Assembly (NCBI GenBank): GCA_045594705.1
Contig: JAZNZB010000003.1
Location: 1-16,387, forward strand
DNA length: 16,387 nucleotides
Reading direction: 5' to 3'
DNA from: SVQP01 sp045594705
GTDB lineage: Bacteria > Bacillota > Clostridia > Oscillospirales > CAG-272
The position numbers and the translations under genes were made by a program. The notes under the pieces were generated by a model. That model did no database searches. It had not been told where the DNA came from and saw only the letters and a program-made list of their open reading frames with translations. Of the stretch, positions 1 through 6,735 are shown one piece after another (positions within the stretch are counted from its first letter, which is position 1; each line of letters begins with the position of its first letter).

Positions 1-1
1 G

Positions 2-109
2 ACTTCGGACGGTCCGTTTGAGAAGTTAGTTTGTCCTCGCCCGGGCGTCGAGGACGTCGCCCCCTACAGATGGACGCATCACGTGACCGATGATATTGCA
101 TGTGAGTAA
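2..109 (+). CDS. Possible 3' end of an edge-truncated gene
   Basis: A reading frame is open from the left edge to a TAA at 107-109, about 35 codons. The codons look plausible for this genome (mostly C/G third positions), and the peptide ends in WTHHVTDDIACE. I do not recognise the family. The frame is short enough to be chance, and the two other forward frames were not compared statistically. The promoter of the next gene begins 27 bases after the stop, which would suit a gene ending here. Confidence 0.3.
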   Translation, partial: TSDGPFEKLVCPRPGVEDVAPYRWTHHVTDDIACE

Positions 110-135
110 AAGCCCCCCGAATTTCCAAATTTTTC

Positions 136-164
136 TTGACAACCCCACCCATCTGTGCTACAAT
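136..164 (+). promoter_or_regulatory. Sigma-A promoter, consensus
   Basis: TTGACA at 136-141 and TACAAT at 159-164 are separated by exactly 17 bases. Transcription should start near 171, so a start codon at 136 is excluded for the following gene and an untranslated leader of about 90 bases precedes its GTG. Confidence 0.85.
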
Positions 165-178
165 AAAATGTGTGATAC

Positions 179-262
179 GGGGACGGCACCCATCAGAAAA
201 AACGGAAATCACAACATATGCAAAATCGAATACAAAGGGGGCGACACCCATCGAAAAAAACG
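179..262 (+). repeat. Imperfect direct repeat pair in the 5' leader
   Basis: Two copies of a ~25-base unit, gggg(a/g)cg(g/a)cacccatc then gaaaaaa and cg, lie at 179-204 and 237-262 with a period of 57-58 bases. The core cacccatc also occurs at 146-153, inside the promoter spacer. The second copy ends at the proposed GTG start. The origin could be a local duplication, or the copies could be regulatory protein or RNA sites. No known riboswitch consensus was recognised. Confidence 0.5.
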
Positions 263-1107
263 TGATTGTAGTTGATGAGCAAGGAAAAGTTTATGAAGCG
301 ACCTACCCGAAAAGGGCCAAAGGTCTTGTCAAAAACGGCAGGGCACGCTTCGTAGCAGAAAATAAAATATGCCTTGCGTGTCCGCCGAATGAAAATTTGG
401 AGGATAAAAATATGTCAGAGAACATGAACAATATAGCTGCAGAAGCAACCGCAGAGATCAAGAATTCCCAAATCACCGCAGAGTATGCACTCGCTCAGAT
501 CGAGAAGATCCTTGCAGACACGCAACACATATATGAGGCATTGAATGCGCTCAAAGACGTACACTCGGCAGGCCCCGAAGACATTGGTGCACAGAGTGCC
601 GCTCAGGGAATGGCGGATGTGGTCAGATGCCGCGAAACCACCAATCAACAAATGATTGCGTTTTATCAACATATATTAAAATGCAATGCTGTTTTGACGG
701 AAAAAGAAGTTTTTGATCAGATCGTTTTACTGCAAGCGCAGTTGATTGACAACTCATCTACGTCCCTTCACCGTCTCGGCGATGCACTCAGCGATGCTCG
801 CGGCGAAGCAGACGCCATGACAGATGATCAGGTTTCTGAAATTTGCAAGGTCTTTTCCGCACGTGAAGAAACGTTGAATCAGATGCTGCATTTCTATCAC
901 AAAATGTACAATGATCTGAGAAAAGAGAAAGAGGATGCAAAGCTGGCAGCGCCCGAAAGTGAAGAGAGACAAAAGCTTCGCCGGGAATTTCTGCAATTTG
1001 TACTAGAAACCACGACAGCTGCTGCAGGTGCTCCGACTGTTGCAGGTTCTCCCGCACTTCTGCCCGATTTTGAAGAGATCTGGAACACCGTATTTCTTGG
1101 CAAATGA
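262..1107 (+). CDS. Hypothetical helical protein with N-terminal RRXRR/PLMP-like module
   Basis: From GTG 262 the protein has 281 residues. Residues about 1-37 (VIVVDEQGKVYEATYPKRAKG onwards, with LVKNGRARFV and ICLACPP) resemble the short RRXRR/PLMP module: V-D-x-x-G, P-x-RA-x-x-L-x-x-GRA, then a terminal hydrophobic strand. I recall this cassette at the start of varied Clostridia proteins. The rest is mostly helical and unrecognised. It contains a near-duplicate, RETTNQQMIAFYQHIL (from residue 124) and REETLNQMLHFYHKMY (from residue 201), so it probably arose from a ~77-residue tandem duplication. An excellent ribosome binding site, GGAGG at 399-403, lies 8 bases before an in-frame ATG at 412, giving an alternative 231-residue product. 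The GTG at 262 has no good ribosome binding site (AAAGGGGG is ~20 bases upstream), so both forms are possible. No signal peptide or membrane segment is seen. The gene is monocistronic between a promoter and a terminator. Function is unknown. Confidence 0.75.
   Translation: MIVVDEQGKVYEATYPKRAKGLVKNGRARFVAENKICLACPPNENLEDKNMSENMNNIAAEATAEIKNSQITAEYALAQIEKILADTQHIYEALNALKDVHSAGPEDIGAQSAAQGMADVVRCRETTNQQMIAFYQHILKCNAVLTEKEVFDQIVLLQAQLIDNSSTSLHRLGDALSDARGEADAMTDDQVSEICKVFSAREETLNQMLHFYHKMYNDLRKEKEDAKLAAPESEERQKLRREFLQFVLETTTAAAGAPTVAGSPALLPDFEEIWNTVFLGK
399..414 (+). promoter_or_regulatory. Internal ribosome binding site and second start (ATG 412)
   Basis: GGAGG at 399-403 is followed by an 8-base spacer and ATG at 412, in frame with the upstream GTG. 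It is the best ribosome binding site of this gene and may be the main initiation point. That would leave the RRXRR-like module as a leader peptide or an N-terminal extension used only in part. Confidence 0.7.
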
Positions 1108-1136
1108 TCTGACATCATAAAATCATGCTTGATTTT

Positions 1137-1165
1137 CCCCGAGGGATTTTCCCTCGGGGTTTTCT
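1137..1165 (+). terminator. Intrinsic terminator
   Basis: The 9-bp perfect stem CCCCGAGGG / CCCTCGGGG with an ATTTT loop is followed by TTTTCT. It lies 30 bases after the stop at 1107 and separates this gene from the next promoter. Confidence 0.92.
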
Positions 1166-1207
1166 ATATGAACGTGTGACGATTTGTCCAATCACGCGCA
1201 TAGATTA

Positions 1208-1236
1208 TTGACAATTTGCCGCTGGTACGCTATAAT
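1208..1236 (+). promoter_or_regulatory. Sigma-A promoter of the MBL-miaA operon
   Basis: TTGACA at 1208-1213 and TATAAT at 1231-1236 have a 17-base spacer, so both boxes match consensus perfectly. It drives the MBL hydrolase gene and, by translational coupling, miaA, perhaps with read-through into the division cluster. Confidence 0.9.
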
Positions 1237-1281
1237 AATGTTGTAAAAATCATGTGATAACACATAATGGGAGATATGATG

Positions 1282-2100
1282 ATGAAAAACACAGTAAGCA
1301 TGCTCAAATCGATCACGGACATTCAGATGATGAGCTTTGTCATCACCACCGAGGACGACAAGGTCATCGTCATTGACGGCGGCTGGCCGCAGGATATGCC
1401 TTATCTTGTGGAATACCTGCAGGGCTTGACCGGCCTTGAAAAGCCCACAGTGCACGCGTGGATCCTGACCCACCCGCACAACGACCACATCCGCGGCTTT
1501 ATCGAGCTGACGGAGGGCAATCCCGACGCTCTGAATGTTGAAAAAATCTATTATAATTTCCCCTCGGCGCAGTTTATCGCGCGCGAGGATCTGGACAATT
1601 CCGCGGCAGAGCTGTACCGCATTCTGCCTCGGATTGCGCACAAGTGCTGCATCGTTTCGGGCGGTGACGAGATGGACGTGGGCGCGGCTCACTTTGAATT
1701 TTACTATTCGCCCGACAGCGAATTCAATCATAACGTGGCAAATAACGCGTCCTTGATCTTCCGTGTCACGCTTGGCGGCAAAACCGTGCTGTTTACGGGC
1801 GACGCAGGCGTTGAGGCGGGCAATAAGGTGCTGCGTATGTACGGCGGCACGGGCAAGCTCAAGGCCGATTACGTACAAATGGCGCACCACGGTCAGAACG
1901 GATGCACGCGCGAGTTTTACGAGGAGGTCGCTCCCAAGGGCGCATTCTGGTGCGCGCCCCGCTGGCTGTGGGAAAACGACGCAGGTAAGGGCTTTAACAC
2001 CCACGTGTTCAAAACTGTTGAGGTACGCGGCTGGATGGAGGAGATCGGCGTGAGTGAAAATTACGTCATCATGGACGGCACGCAGGTCGTAGAGCTGTGA
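1282..2100 (+). CDS. MBL-fold (metallo-beta-lactamase) metallohydrolase, ComEC-MBL-like
   Basis: A soluble ~272-residue metallo-beta-lactamase-fold hydrolase. The metal-binding signature HPHNDH is at residues 64-69, the bridging Asp is in FTGDAG at D174, and the AHHG motif has H202/H203. The FTGDAG and AHHGQNG motifs resemble the MBL domain of ComEC/Rec2 proteins, but no transmembrane segments are present, so it is a free cytoplasmic enzyme. The substrate is unknown; a phosphodiester or nucleotide is possible. GGGAG at 1269-1273 lies 8 bases before ATG 1282. ATGs at 1279, 1276 and 1267 are in frame, and 1279 (5-base spacing) is almost as good. The TGA overlaps the GTG of miaA by the four bases GTGA, implying coupled translation and one operon. 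Placing an MBL gene before miaA is not the textbook arrangement; a functional link to tRNA modification would be speculation. Confidence 0.85.
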   Translation: MKNTVSMLKSITDIQMMSFVITTEDDKVIVIDGGWPQDMPYLVEYLQGLTGLEKPTVHAWILTHPHNDHIRGFIELTEGNPDALNVEKIYYNFPSAQFIAREDLDNSAAELYRILPRIAHKCCIVSGGDEMDVGAAHFEFYYSPDSEFNHNVANNASLIFRVTLGGKTVLFTGDAGVEAGNKVLRMYGGTGKLKADYVQMAHHGQNGCTREFYEEVAPKGAFWCAPRWLWENDAGKGFNTHVFKTVEVRGWMEEIGVSENYVIMDGTQVVEL

Positions 2101-3068
2101 GTAACGAAAAAAAGATTCCGCGCGCCATCGCCATCGTAGGCTGCACCGCAAGCGGCAAGAGCGCGTTGGCCTTGGAGATGTGCAAAAGACATCATGGCGA
2201 GCTGGTCAGCATGGATTCCATGCAGCTCTATCGCGGCATGGATATCGGCACGGCCAAGCCTACCAAGCAAGAGCAATCCGAGGTGGTGCACCACATGATC
2301 GACGTGGTCGATCCGTGCGAGAGTTATTCGAGCGGTGCGTACGTCGAGGCAGCAACCGAGGTCATTCGCAAGATCAGCGTGCTGGGAAAGCTGCCCGTTC
2401 TGTGCGGCGGCACGGGGCTATACTTGGACGGACTTTTGCGCGGCGGCTACGGGGAGAATTATGCCGATCCCGCGGTGCGTGCCGAGTTAGAGAATTTTGC
2501 GGACAGGGAAGGGGCGATTGCCCTGCATAAGCGACTTTGCGAGGTTGACCCCAAGAGTGCGGCGGCCACGCACCCCAACAACGTCAAGAGAGTCATCCGT
2601 GCGCTGGAGATCTACCTGATCAGCGGCAAGACCAAAACCGAGCTGGACAAGCTCTCGCAGACGGCAGAGCCCGCTGTTGATGCGCTTGTGTTCGGCATTC
2701 GCTACCATAACCGTGAGGTGCTGTACGACCGCATCGAGCGTCGCGTGGATCAGATGCTTGAGGGGGGCCTTGTTGAGGAGACCGAGCGGCTGTGGAGGGC
2801 AGGCGTATTCGAGGCCAATTCCACCGCAGCGGGCGCGATCGGGTACAAGGAAATTTTGCCTTTTGTCAAAGGGCATTGCAGTCTTGAAGCGGCTGCGGCC
2901 GAGCTCAAAACCGCCACACGCCGCTATGCCAAAAGGCAGATGACGTGGTTTTATGCAAAGCCGTACGTGACCTGGATCGACGCCGACCCCGAAGGGAACG
3001 TGCGCACATTTGAAGAGATTGTAAATATTTGCGAAAACGCGTGCAAAGACAAAGGATTTCTGTTATAA
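2097..3068 (+). CDS. miaA: tRNA dimethylallyltransferase MiaA
   Basis: Transfers a dimethylallyl group from DMAPP to N6 of A37 in tRNAs reading UNN codons, the first step to ms2i6A. The P-loop GCTASGKS is at residues 15-22, followed by DSMQLYRGMDIGTAKPT (catalytic Asp and tRNA-contact loop). Downstream are HPNNVKRVIRALEIY, the AGAIGYKEI segment, and the C-terminal TRRYAKRQMTWF that is diagnostic of MiaA. At 323 residues it is slightly longer than the usual 300-315. The start is GTG 2097, overlapping the TGA of the MBL gene (GTGA), with no strong ribosome binding site of its own, so it probably depends on translational coupling. Its 3' end contains a likely promoter for the next gene. It is cytoplasmic. 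In many bacteria miaA sits beside mutL or hfq; neither is present here. Confidence 0.97.
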   Translation: MSNEKKIPRAIAIVGCTASGKSALALEMCKRHHGELVSMDSMQLYRGMDIGTAKPTKQEQSEVVHHMIDVVDPCESYSSGAYVEAATEVIRKISVLGKLPVLCGGTGLYLDGLLRGGYGENYADPAVRAELENFADREGAIALHKRLCEVDPKSAAATHPNNVKRVIRALEIYLISGKTKTELDKLSQTAEPAVDALVFGIRYHNREVLYDRIERRVDQMLEGGLVEETERLWRAGVFEANSTAAGAIGYKEILPFVKGHCSLEAAAAELKTATRRYAKRQMTWFYAKPYVTWIDADPEGNVRTFEEIVNICENACKDKGFLL

Positions 3069-3069
3069 T
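3061..3069 (+). promoter_or_regulatory. Probable extended -10 promoter at the miaA end
   Basis: TGTTATAAT is an extended -10 with a perfect TATAAT at 3064-3069 that overlaps the miaA TAA. The corresponding -35 (gtgcaa, 3041-3046) is poor, so recognition would rely on the TG motif. It could start a separate transcript for the HlyD-like/yggS/sepF cluster. Confidence 0.45.
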
Positions 3070-3105
3070 AATAAGATAGCAGACTGCGGAAAGGAGGGGA
3101 ATGTG

Positions 3106-4368
3106 ATGGACAGAACCAAGGCAAGAAATATTGCACTGCGCTGCTCGGTCGTGCTGGTTGCGATCGGTATGCTTGTTTATATCATTCATTATTGCCTGGG
3201 GCAATTCAGCACCACGCTTTCCACGCTTCCTACGCAGGAGATCACCGATTATACCATTCTCAGCGCCGAGGTGTACGTGTTCCGCGACGAGCAGGTCATT
3301 CGCGGCGAGAGTGATGCACCCGTGCACTACATGTACCGTGACGGCGAGCGAGTGCCGCGTGATGCGGTGTATGCCGTGACCTACCCCAAGGCAGGTGCAC
3401 CGGCCACTGACGTGGCTGCATTGCAGCAACGCTTGGACGATATTGGTGCACAGATCGCTCTTTTGGAGGACAGCGACAAGGCCGGCTCTCTGATCACCTC
3501 GCTCAAGGAGAATCAGGCATCGATCAAGCAAAGCTATTACCGTGTGCTGAACGAGCTGAGTGCGGGCATTTACCAAAACGCCTTGCCCGAGAGCCGGGAT
3601 CTGCTATCGTATATGAGCACATATGGCTTGCTGACGGGTGAGCACAGCTCGGATCAGATGATCGACGTACTCAAGGCACAAAGGCAGGAGATGCTTGATG
3701 CCTGGGGCGGTACGCAGATCGGCTGGCAGAGCGACCACAGTGCGAATTTTGCACACAAATGCGACGGATACGAGAGCGTGTTTGATTACGCGGGGATCAT
3801 GGACATGACCATCGAGGACTTTTACGCGATGACCGAGGCAGAACCCGCTTCAACGGCGGGTACGGTGGGAAAAATGATCAATAGCCACACTTGGTACGCG
3901 GCCATTCCCATGAGCGAGGAAAACGCTCTGCGCTTTACCGAGGGCAGCGCGTATACCTTTTCGTTTATTGATAACGACGGATTGGAGCTTTCGTTGACGC
4001 TTCAGAAAAAGCTGAGCGCAACAGAGCAGCATCAGGGCGTGCTGATCTTTTCCTGCGAACAAACTCCGCCCGGCTTCTCCTTCCTGCGCACCCAGCGTGT
4101 GCAGAGCGTGGTGGATGAGATCACTGGCTACCGTGTGCCTACCGAGGCTTTGCGTGAGCATAACGGCGAGAAGGGCGTGTATATTCTGGAGGACAGCTCA
4201 GTGGAATTCAGACGCATCAGCGTTGTGCGCGAGGGCGCGGGATATTACATTGTGCAGACCTTTGAGCAGGATGCTATGGCAGGCGCGGGCAAGGCGAAAT
4301 ATCTGCAGCGCAACGATCTGATCATTACGGCGGGCAGAGATTTGTATATTGGCAAAATGTATGGGTAA
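3106..4368 (+). CDS. Membrane-anchored HlyD-like (membrane-fusion/adaptor type) protein
   Basis: A 420-residue protein with a short basic N-terminus (MDRTKAR), one transmembrane helix at about residues 9-31, and a long extracellular part. After the anchor comes a barrel-hybrid/lipoyl-like start (LSAEVYVFRDEQVI), then a heptad-rich segment around residues 105-160 (LQQRLDDIGAQIALLEDSD and the following helix). The C-terminal beta-rich region ends in LITAGRDLYIGKMYG. This matches the HlyD-family adaptor proteins encoded just before yggS in many Clostridia. No ABC exporter or outer partner is nearby, so a secretion role is unproven and a cell-envelope or division role is possible. AAGGAGG at 3091-3097 is 8 bases before ATG 3106; a GTG at 3103 directly precedes it and is less well spaced. 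yggS starts 5 bases after the stop. Confidence 0.75.
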   Translation: MDRTKARNIALRCSVVLVAIGMLVYIIHYCLGQFSTTLSTLPTQEITDYTILSAEVYVFRDEQVIRGESDAPVHYMYRDGERVPRDAVYAVTYPKAGAPATDVAALQQRLDDIGAQIALLEDSDKAGSLITSLKENQASIKQSYYRVLNELSAGIYQNALPESRDLLSYMSTYGLLTGEHSSDQMIDVLKAQRQEMLDAWGGTQIGWQSDHSANFAHKCDGYESVFDYAGIMDMTIEDFYAMTEAEPASTAGTVGKMINSHTWYAAIPMSEENALRFTEGSAYTFSFIDNDGLELSLTLQKKLSATEQHQGVLIFSCEQTPPGFSFLRTQRVQSVVDEITGYRVPTEALREHNGEKGVYILEDSSVEFRRISVVREGAGYYIVQTFEQDAMAGAGKAKYLQRNDLIITAGRDLYIGKMYG

Positions 4369-4373
4369 AGAAT

Positions 4374-5063
4374 ATGGAAAAGTTAAAGCAACAGGTTGCA
4401 GCGGTGCAAGAGGGGATCAGACAAGCTGCCGTTCAGGCAGGCCGCGATCCTTCTGAGATTACACTGTTGGCGGCAACCAAATACGCAAGCGTAGAGCAGA
4501 TCAACGTGTTGCCCGATCTCGGTGTCCTTGACATCGGAGAGAACCGCGTGCAGGCACTCTTGGAAAAGTGGGATGCCTTGGACAAGGAGAGATTGCGCGT
4601 GCACTTTATCGGCTCTCTGCAGAAAAACAAGGTCAAGTATATTGCGGATAAGGTGTGCATGATCCACTCCGTGGACAGCATAGAGCTTGCACGCGAGATC
4701 GAAAAGCAATGTGCCAAGCATGGCAAGGTGATGGACGTGTTGGTCGAGATCAATTGTGCGGGGGAGCAGAGCAAGGGGGGCGTTGCCCCTGAGCAGGCCG
4801 AGGCGTTGAGCCTTGCACTTTCACAGTTTGAGCACATCAGACTGCGCGGATTTATGACCATGGCACCGAAATGCCCCGAAAAAGCGCAATATTATAAATA
4901 TTTTGGCGAAACTTTTGACCTTTGTCTTGACATTTGGACAAAAAAACTACATAATATAGGTATACCCATGGTGATGTCGATGGGTATGTCAGATAGCTAC
5001 GACGCAGGAATCGCCTGCGGCTCTACGCTGGTGCGTGTCGGAAGCAAACTGTTTGTGGATTGA
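4374..5063 (+). CDS. yggS: YggS/YlmE-family PLP-binding protein (PLP homeostasis)
   Basis: A 229-residue single-domain pyridoxal-phosphate protein with the alanine-racemase-like TIM-barrel fold. It is not known to be a true racemase and is implicated in PLP and amino-acid homeostasis. The PLP-binding lysine is K36 in LLAATKYAS. Family motifs follow: DIGENRVQ, HFIGSLQKNKVKYI, IHSVDS, VEINCAGEQSKGG, LRGFMTMAP, and the C-terminal phosphate-binding SMGMSDSYDAGI with GSTLVRVGSKLF. Length is normal. It starts only 5 bases after the HlyD-like gene with no clear ribosome binding site, suggesting coupled translation. The B. subtilis counterpart is ylmE, immediately upstream of sepF as here. Confidence 0.93.
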   Translation: MEKLKQQVAAVQEGIRQAAVQAGRDPSEITLLAATKYASVEQINVLPDLGVLDIGENRVQALLEKWDALDKERLRVHFIGSLQKNKVKYIADKVCMIHSVDSIELAREIEKQCAKHGKVMDVLVEINCAGEQSKGGVAPEQAEALSLALSQFEHIRLRGFMTMAPKCPEKAQYYKYFGETFDLCLDIWTKKLHNIGIPMVMSMGMSDSYDAGIACGSTLVRVGSKLFVD

Positions 5064-5097
5064 AAATGCGAGAATATAAATCACAGGAGGAATAAGT

Positions 5098-5613
5098 ATG
5101 AACATTTTTAAGAAATTCACCAAGGATCCCGAGCCCGAAGAGTTTTTGGATGACGAATACGACAACAACGGCTACTATGATGATTTTCCCAAGGACAGCG
5201 AGGGCGTTGTGACCGATGCTGCCGTTGAGGAGGTCAGTGCAGTACAGGCAGAAGAGGAACAGGCGGAAATGCGTGAGCCCGCTCCCATGCCCAAAAAGCC
5301 TCTTGCTCCCGCAAAGCCCGCGGTCAAGTACTATGCGCCTGCAGTACTTGCTGACAGACAAAAGGCTGTGGCCAAGCTGGCTGACGGCTACATAGTCATG
5401 CTTTTGGACGTCGATCAGATGGAAAGAGATGTATTCGTGCGCTTCTTTGATTATATCATGGGTGCCGTGCAGGCATTGGACGGTAACGTGCATAAGATCA
5501 ATAAGTCTACCGTTGCGCTGATTCCTTACGGTGCAAACGTGGATGATATCGACGAGCAGGAGCTCGTGGAGGGTGCCGAGGAGCAGTCCGAGGAACAGCA
5601 GGACGAGGAATAA
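5098..5613 (+). CDS. sepF: Cell division protein SepF
   Basis: A membrane-binding FtsZ-anchoring protein that bundles and arranges FtsZ filaments at the septum in Gram-positives. The N-terminal MNIFKKF is the membrane-binding amphipathic helix. Residues about 13-80 form an acidic, proline-rich disordered linker. The SepF core, about residues 84-150, includes YIVMLLDVDQMERDVFVRFFDYIMGA, ALDGNVHKINKSTVALIP and YGANVD. It ends with an unusual highly acidic tail (EQELVEGAEEQSEEQQDEE). At 171 residues it is a little longer than B. subtilis SepF (~150). A near-perfect AGGAGG at 5085-5090 is 7 bases before ATG 5098, so this gene is probably strongly translated. It lies between yggS and yggT, the conserved Firmicute order. 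Confidence 0.93.
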   Translation: MNIFKKFTKDPEPEEFLDDEYDNNGYYDDFPKDSEGVVTDAAVEEVSAVQAEEEQAEMREPAPMPKKPLAPAKPAVKYYAPAVLADRQKAVAKLADGYIVMLLDVDQMERDVFVRFFDYIMGAVQALDGNVHKINKSTVALIPYGANVDDIDEQELVEGAEEQSEEQQDEE

Positions 5614-5632
5614 TTAAGCGGAGGCACTTTCG

Positions 5633-5911
5633 TTGGTCTTTTTGTATGTGCTGGTCAGCACGCTCTCGCTGCTGATCGATATGTTTTCTCTGATTATGCT
5701 TGTACGCGCCATCTTTTCCTGGTTCCCAACCGAGAACGAGGGAAAGCTGCAGCGGATCGTGTTTCATATGACCGAGCCACTGATCGTGCCGGTGCGTAAA
5801 TTCTTGTGGCGCATGGGCTGGTTTCAGGGGCTACCGATCGATATGTCGTTTATGATCACGTATCTGCTTTTGACTCTTTTGCAGCTTTCGCTGTCATTTG
5901 CACTGGTGTGA
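5633..5911 (+). CDS. yggT: YggT/YlmG-family membrane protein
   Basis: A 92-residue integral membrane protein with two hydrophobic helices, at about residues 2-25 and 66-90. Between them lie the family signatures LVRAIFSWFP, MTEPLIVPVRKFL and GLPIDMSFMITYLLL. Homologues (YlmG in Gram-positives, YggT in E. coli) are linked to division, nucleoid distribution or osmotic stress, but the mechanism is unclear. The start is TTG 5633, chosen because GGAGG at 5620-5624 lies 8 bases upstream and there is no ATG in frame nearby. Its TGA overlaps the alternative GTG start of the next gene. Confidence 0.9.
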   Translation: MVFLYVLVSTLSLLIDMFSLIMLVRAIFSWFPTENEGKLQRIVFHMTEPLIVPVRKFLWRMGWFQGLPIDMSFMITYLLLTLLQLSLSFALV

Positions 5912-5913
5912 GT

Positions 5914-6693
5914 ATGCAAAACAGAGGCGGACAGGACGAAATCTTATATGCGCAACTGCGTGATATGATACAACGCGCGGGAAGGGGAACGTGGTCTTGC
6001 AGCCACTTCCTGACCCCGCGCGAAGCGCGTTTAGCACAAAGTCTGGCAGAACGGGAAGGGCAGGATGCGCTTTGCGTTCTTTCGGGCGGATACGGTGAGG
6101 CCGAGCGAGTCAAGGCCTTTATTTTGCCGGAATTTTTATGTGAACCGGAGTACTATACTCCGATCATCGAACAGGAGATATGCCCCCTCTTGCTGCGGGG
6201 TGGCGGATTTTGCACGCTCTCACATCGCGATTATCTGGGTGCATTGCTTGCGCTTGGGATCGAGAGACACGTGCTGGGAGATCTGGTGGTGTTGGATGAC
6301 TGCCGCGCGTTGCTTTTCTGCAATGCGGATATCGCTCCCTTTATCTGTGCCGAGCTCGACAGAGTCGGCAGAGACGGCGTCAAGGTGCAAAGACTGCCCG
6401 AGGACGCAAAGATCGAAATTCCAAGGAGATATAAAAGCGTCAGCGACACGGTCGCGTCGGCGCGCTTTGATTGCATTGCCGCAGCCCTTGCCGGGCTTTC
6501 GCGTGAGAAAGCGCAAATGCTGATCCGCGCGGGGGAGTGCACGCTCGATTACGAGCCATGCGACAAATGCGACAAGATCATAGAGCCCCCTTGCGTGATC
6601 TCGCTTCGCGGATACGGAAAGTTCCGCGTGGACGACGTCAGCATGCAAACCAAAAAGGGGAGACTGCGCATGCTTGCGCAAAAATACATCTGA
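5914..6693 (+). CDS. ylmH: YlmH-type S4-domain RNA-binding protein
   Basis: A 259-residue protein matching the length and layout of B. subtilis YlmH (257 aa). Residues 1-170 form the YlmH N-terminal domain, with LTPREARLAQSL, LSGGYGEAERVKAFILP, LSHRDYLGALLALGI and RHVLGDLVV. Then comes EIPRRYKSVSDTVASARFD leading into a C-terminal S4 RNA-binding domain (LSREKAQMLIRAGECTLDYE, ISLRGYGKFRVDD). YlmH-family proteins bind stalled or split 50S-peptidyl-tRNA complexes in ribosome rescue and were also linked to division. The start is ATG 5914; GTG 5908, overlapping the yggT TGA as GTGA, is an alternative adding two residues. Neither has a strong ribosome binding site, so coupling to yggT is likely. 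divIVA normally follows, but ileS begins after 42 bases. Confidence 0.92.
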   Translation: MQNRGGQDEILYAQLRDMIQRAGRGTWSCSHFLTPREARLAQSLAEREGQDALCVLSGGYGEAERVKAFILPEFLCEPEYYTPIIEQEICPLLLRGGGFCTLSHRDYLGALLALGIERHVLGDLVVLDDCRALLFCNADIAPFICAELDRVGRDGVKVQRLPEDAKIEIPRRYKSVSDTVASARFDCIAAALAGLSREKAQMLIRAGECTLDYEPCDKCDKIIEPPCVISLRGYGKFRVDDVSMQTKKGRLRMLAQKYI

Positions 6694-6735
6694 AACAGAA
6701 AACAATTTTTATACACATAAAGGAGCTATCAAGTT

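Noticed and set aside
136..261. Extending the first gene to a start at 136
   Set aside because: Position 136 is the first base of the -35 box and lies upstream of the transcription start, so it cannot be translated from this promoter. GTG 262 or ATG 412 are the real candidates.
1192..2151. A 319-codon minus-strand open frame opposite the MBL gene
   Set aside because: The frame mirrors the coding strand, which has the full set of MBL metal-binding motifs, a consensus promoter and a ribosome binding site.
6694..6735. A T-box riboswitch ahead of ileS
   Set aside because: Only 42 bases separate ylmH and ileS; a T-box needs well over 150 bases and no specifier or antiterminator sequence is present.
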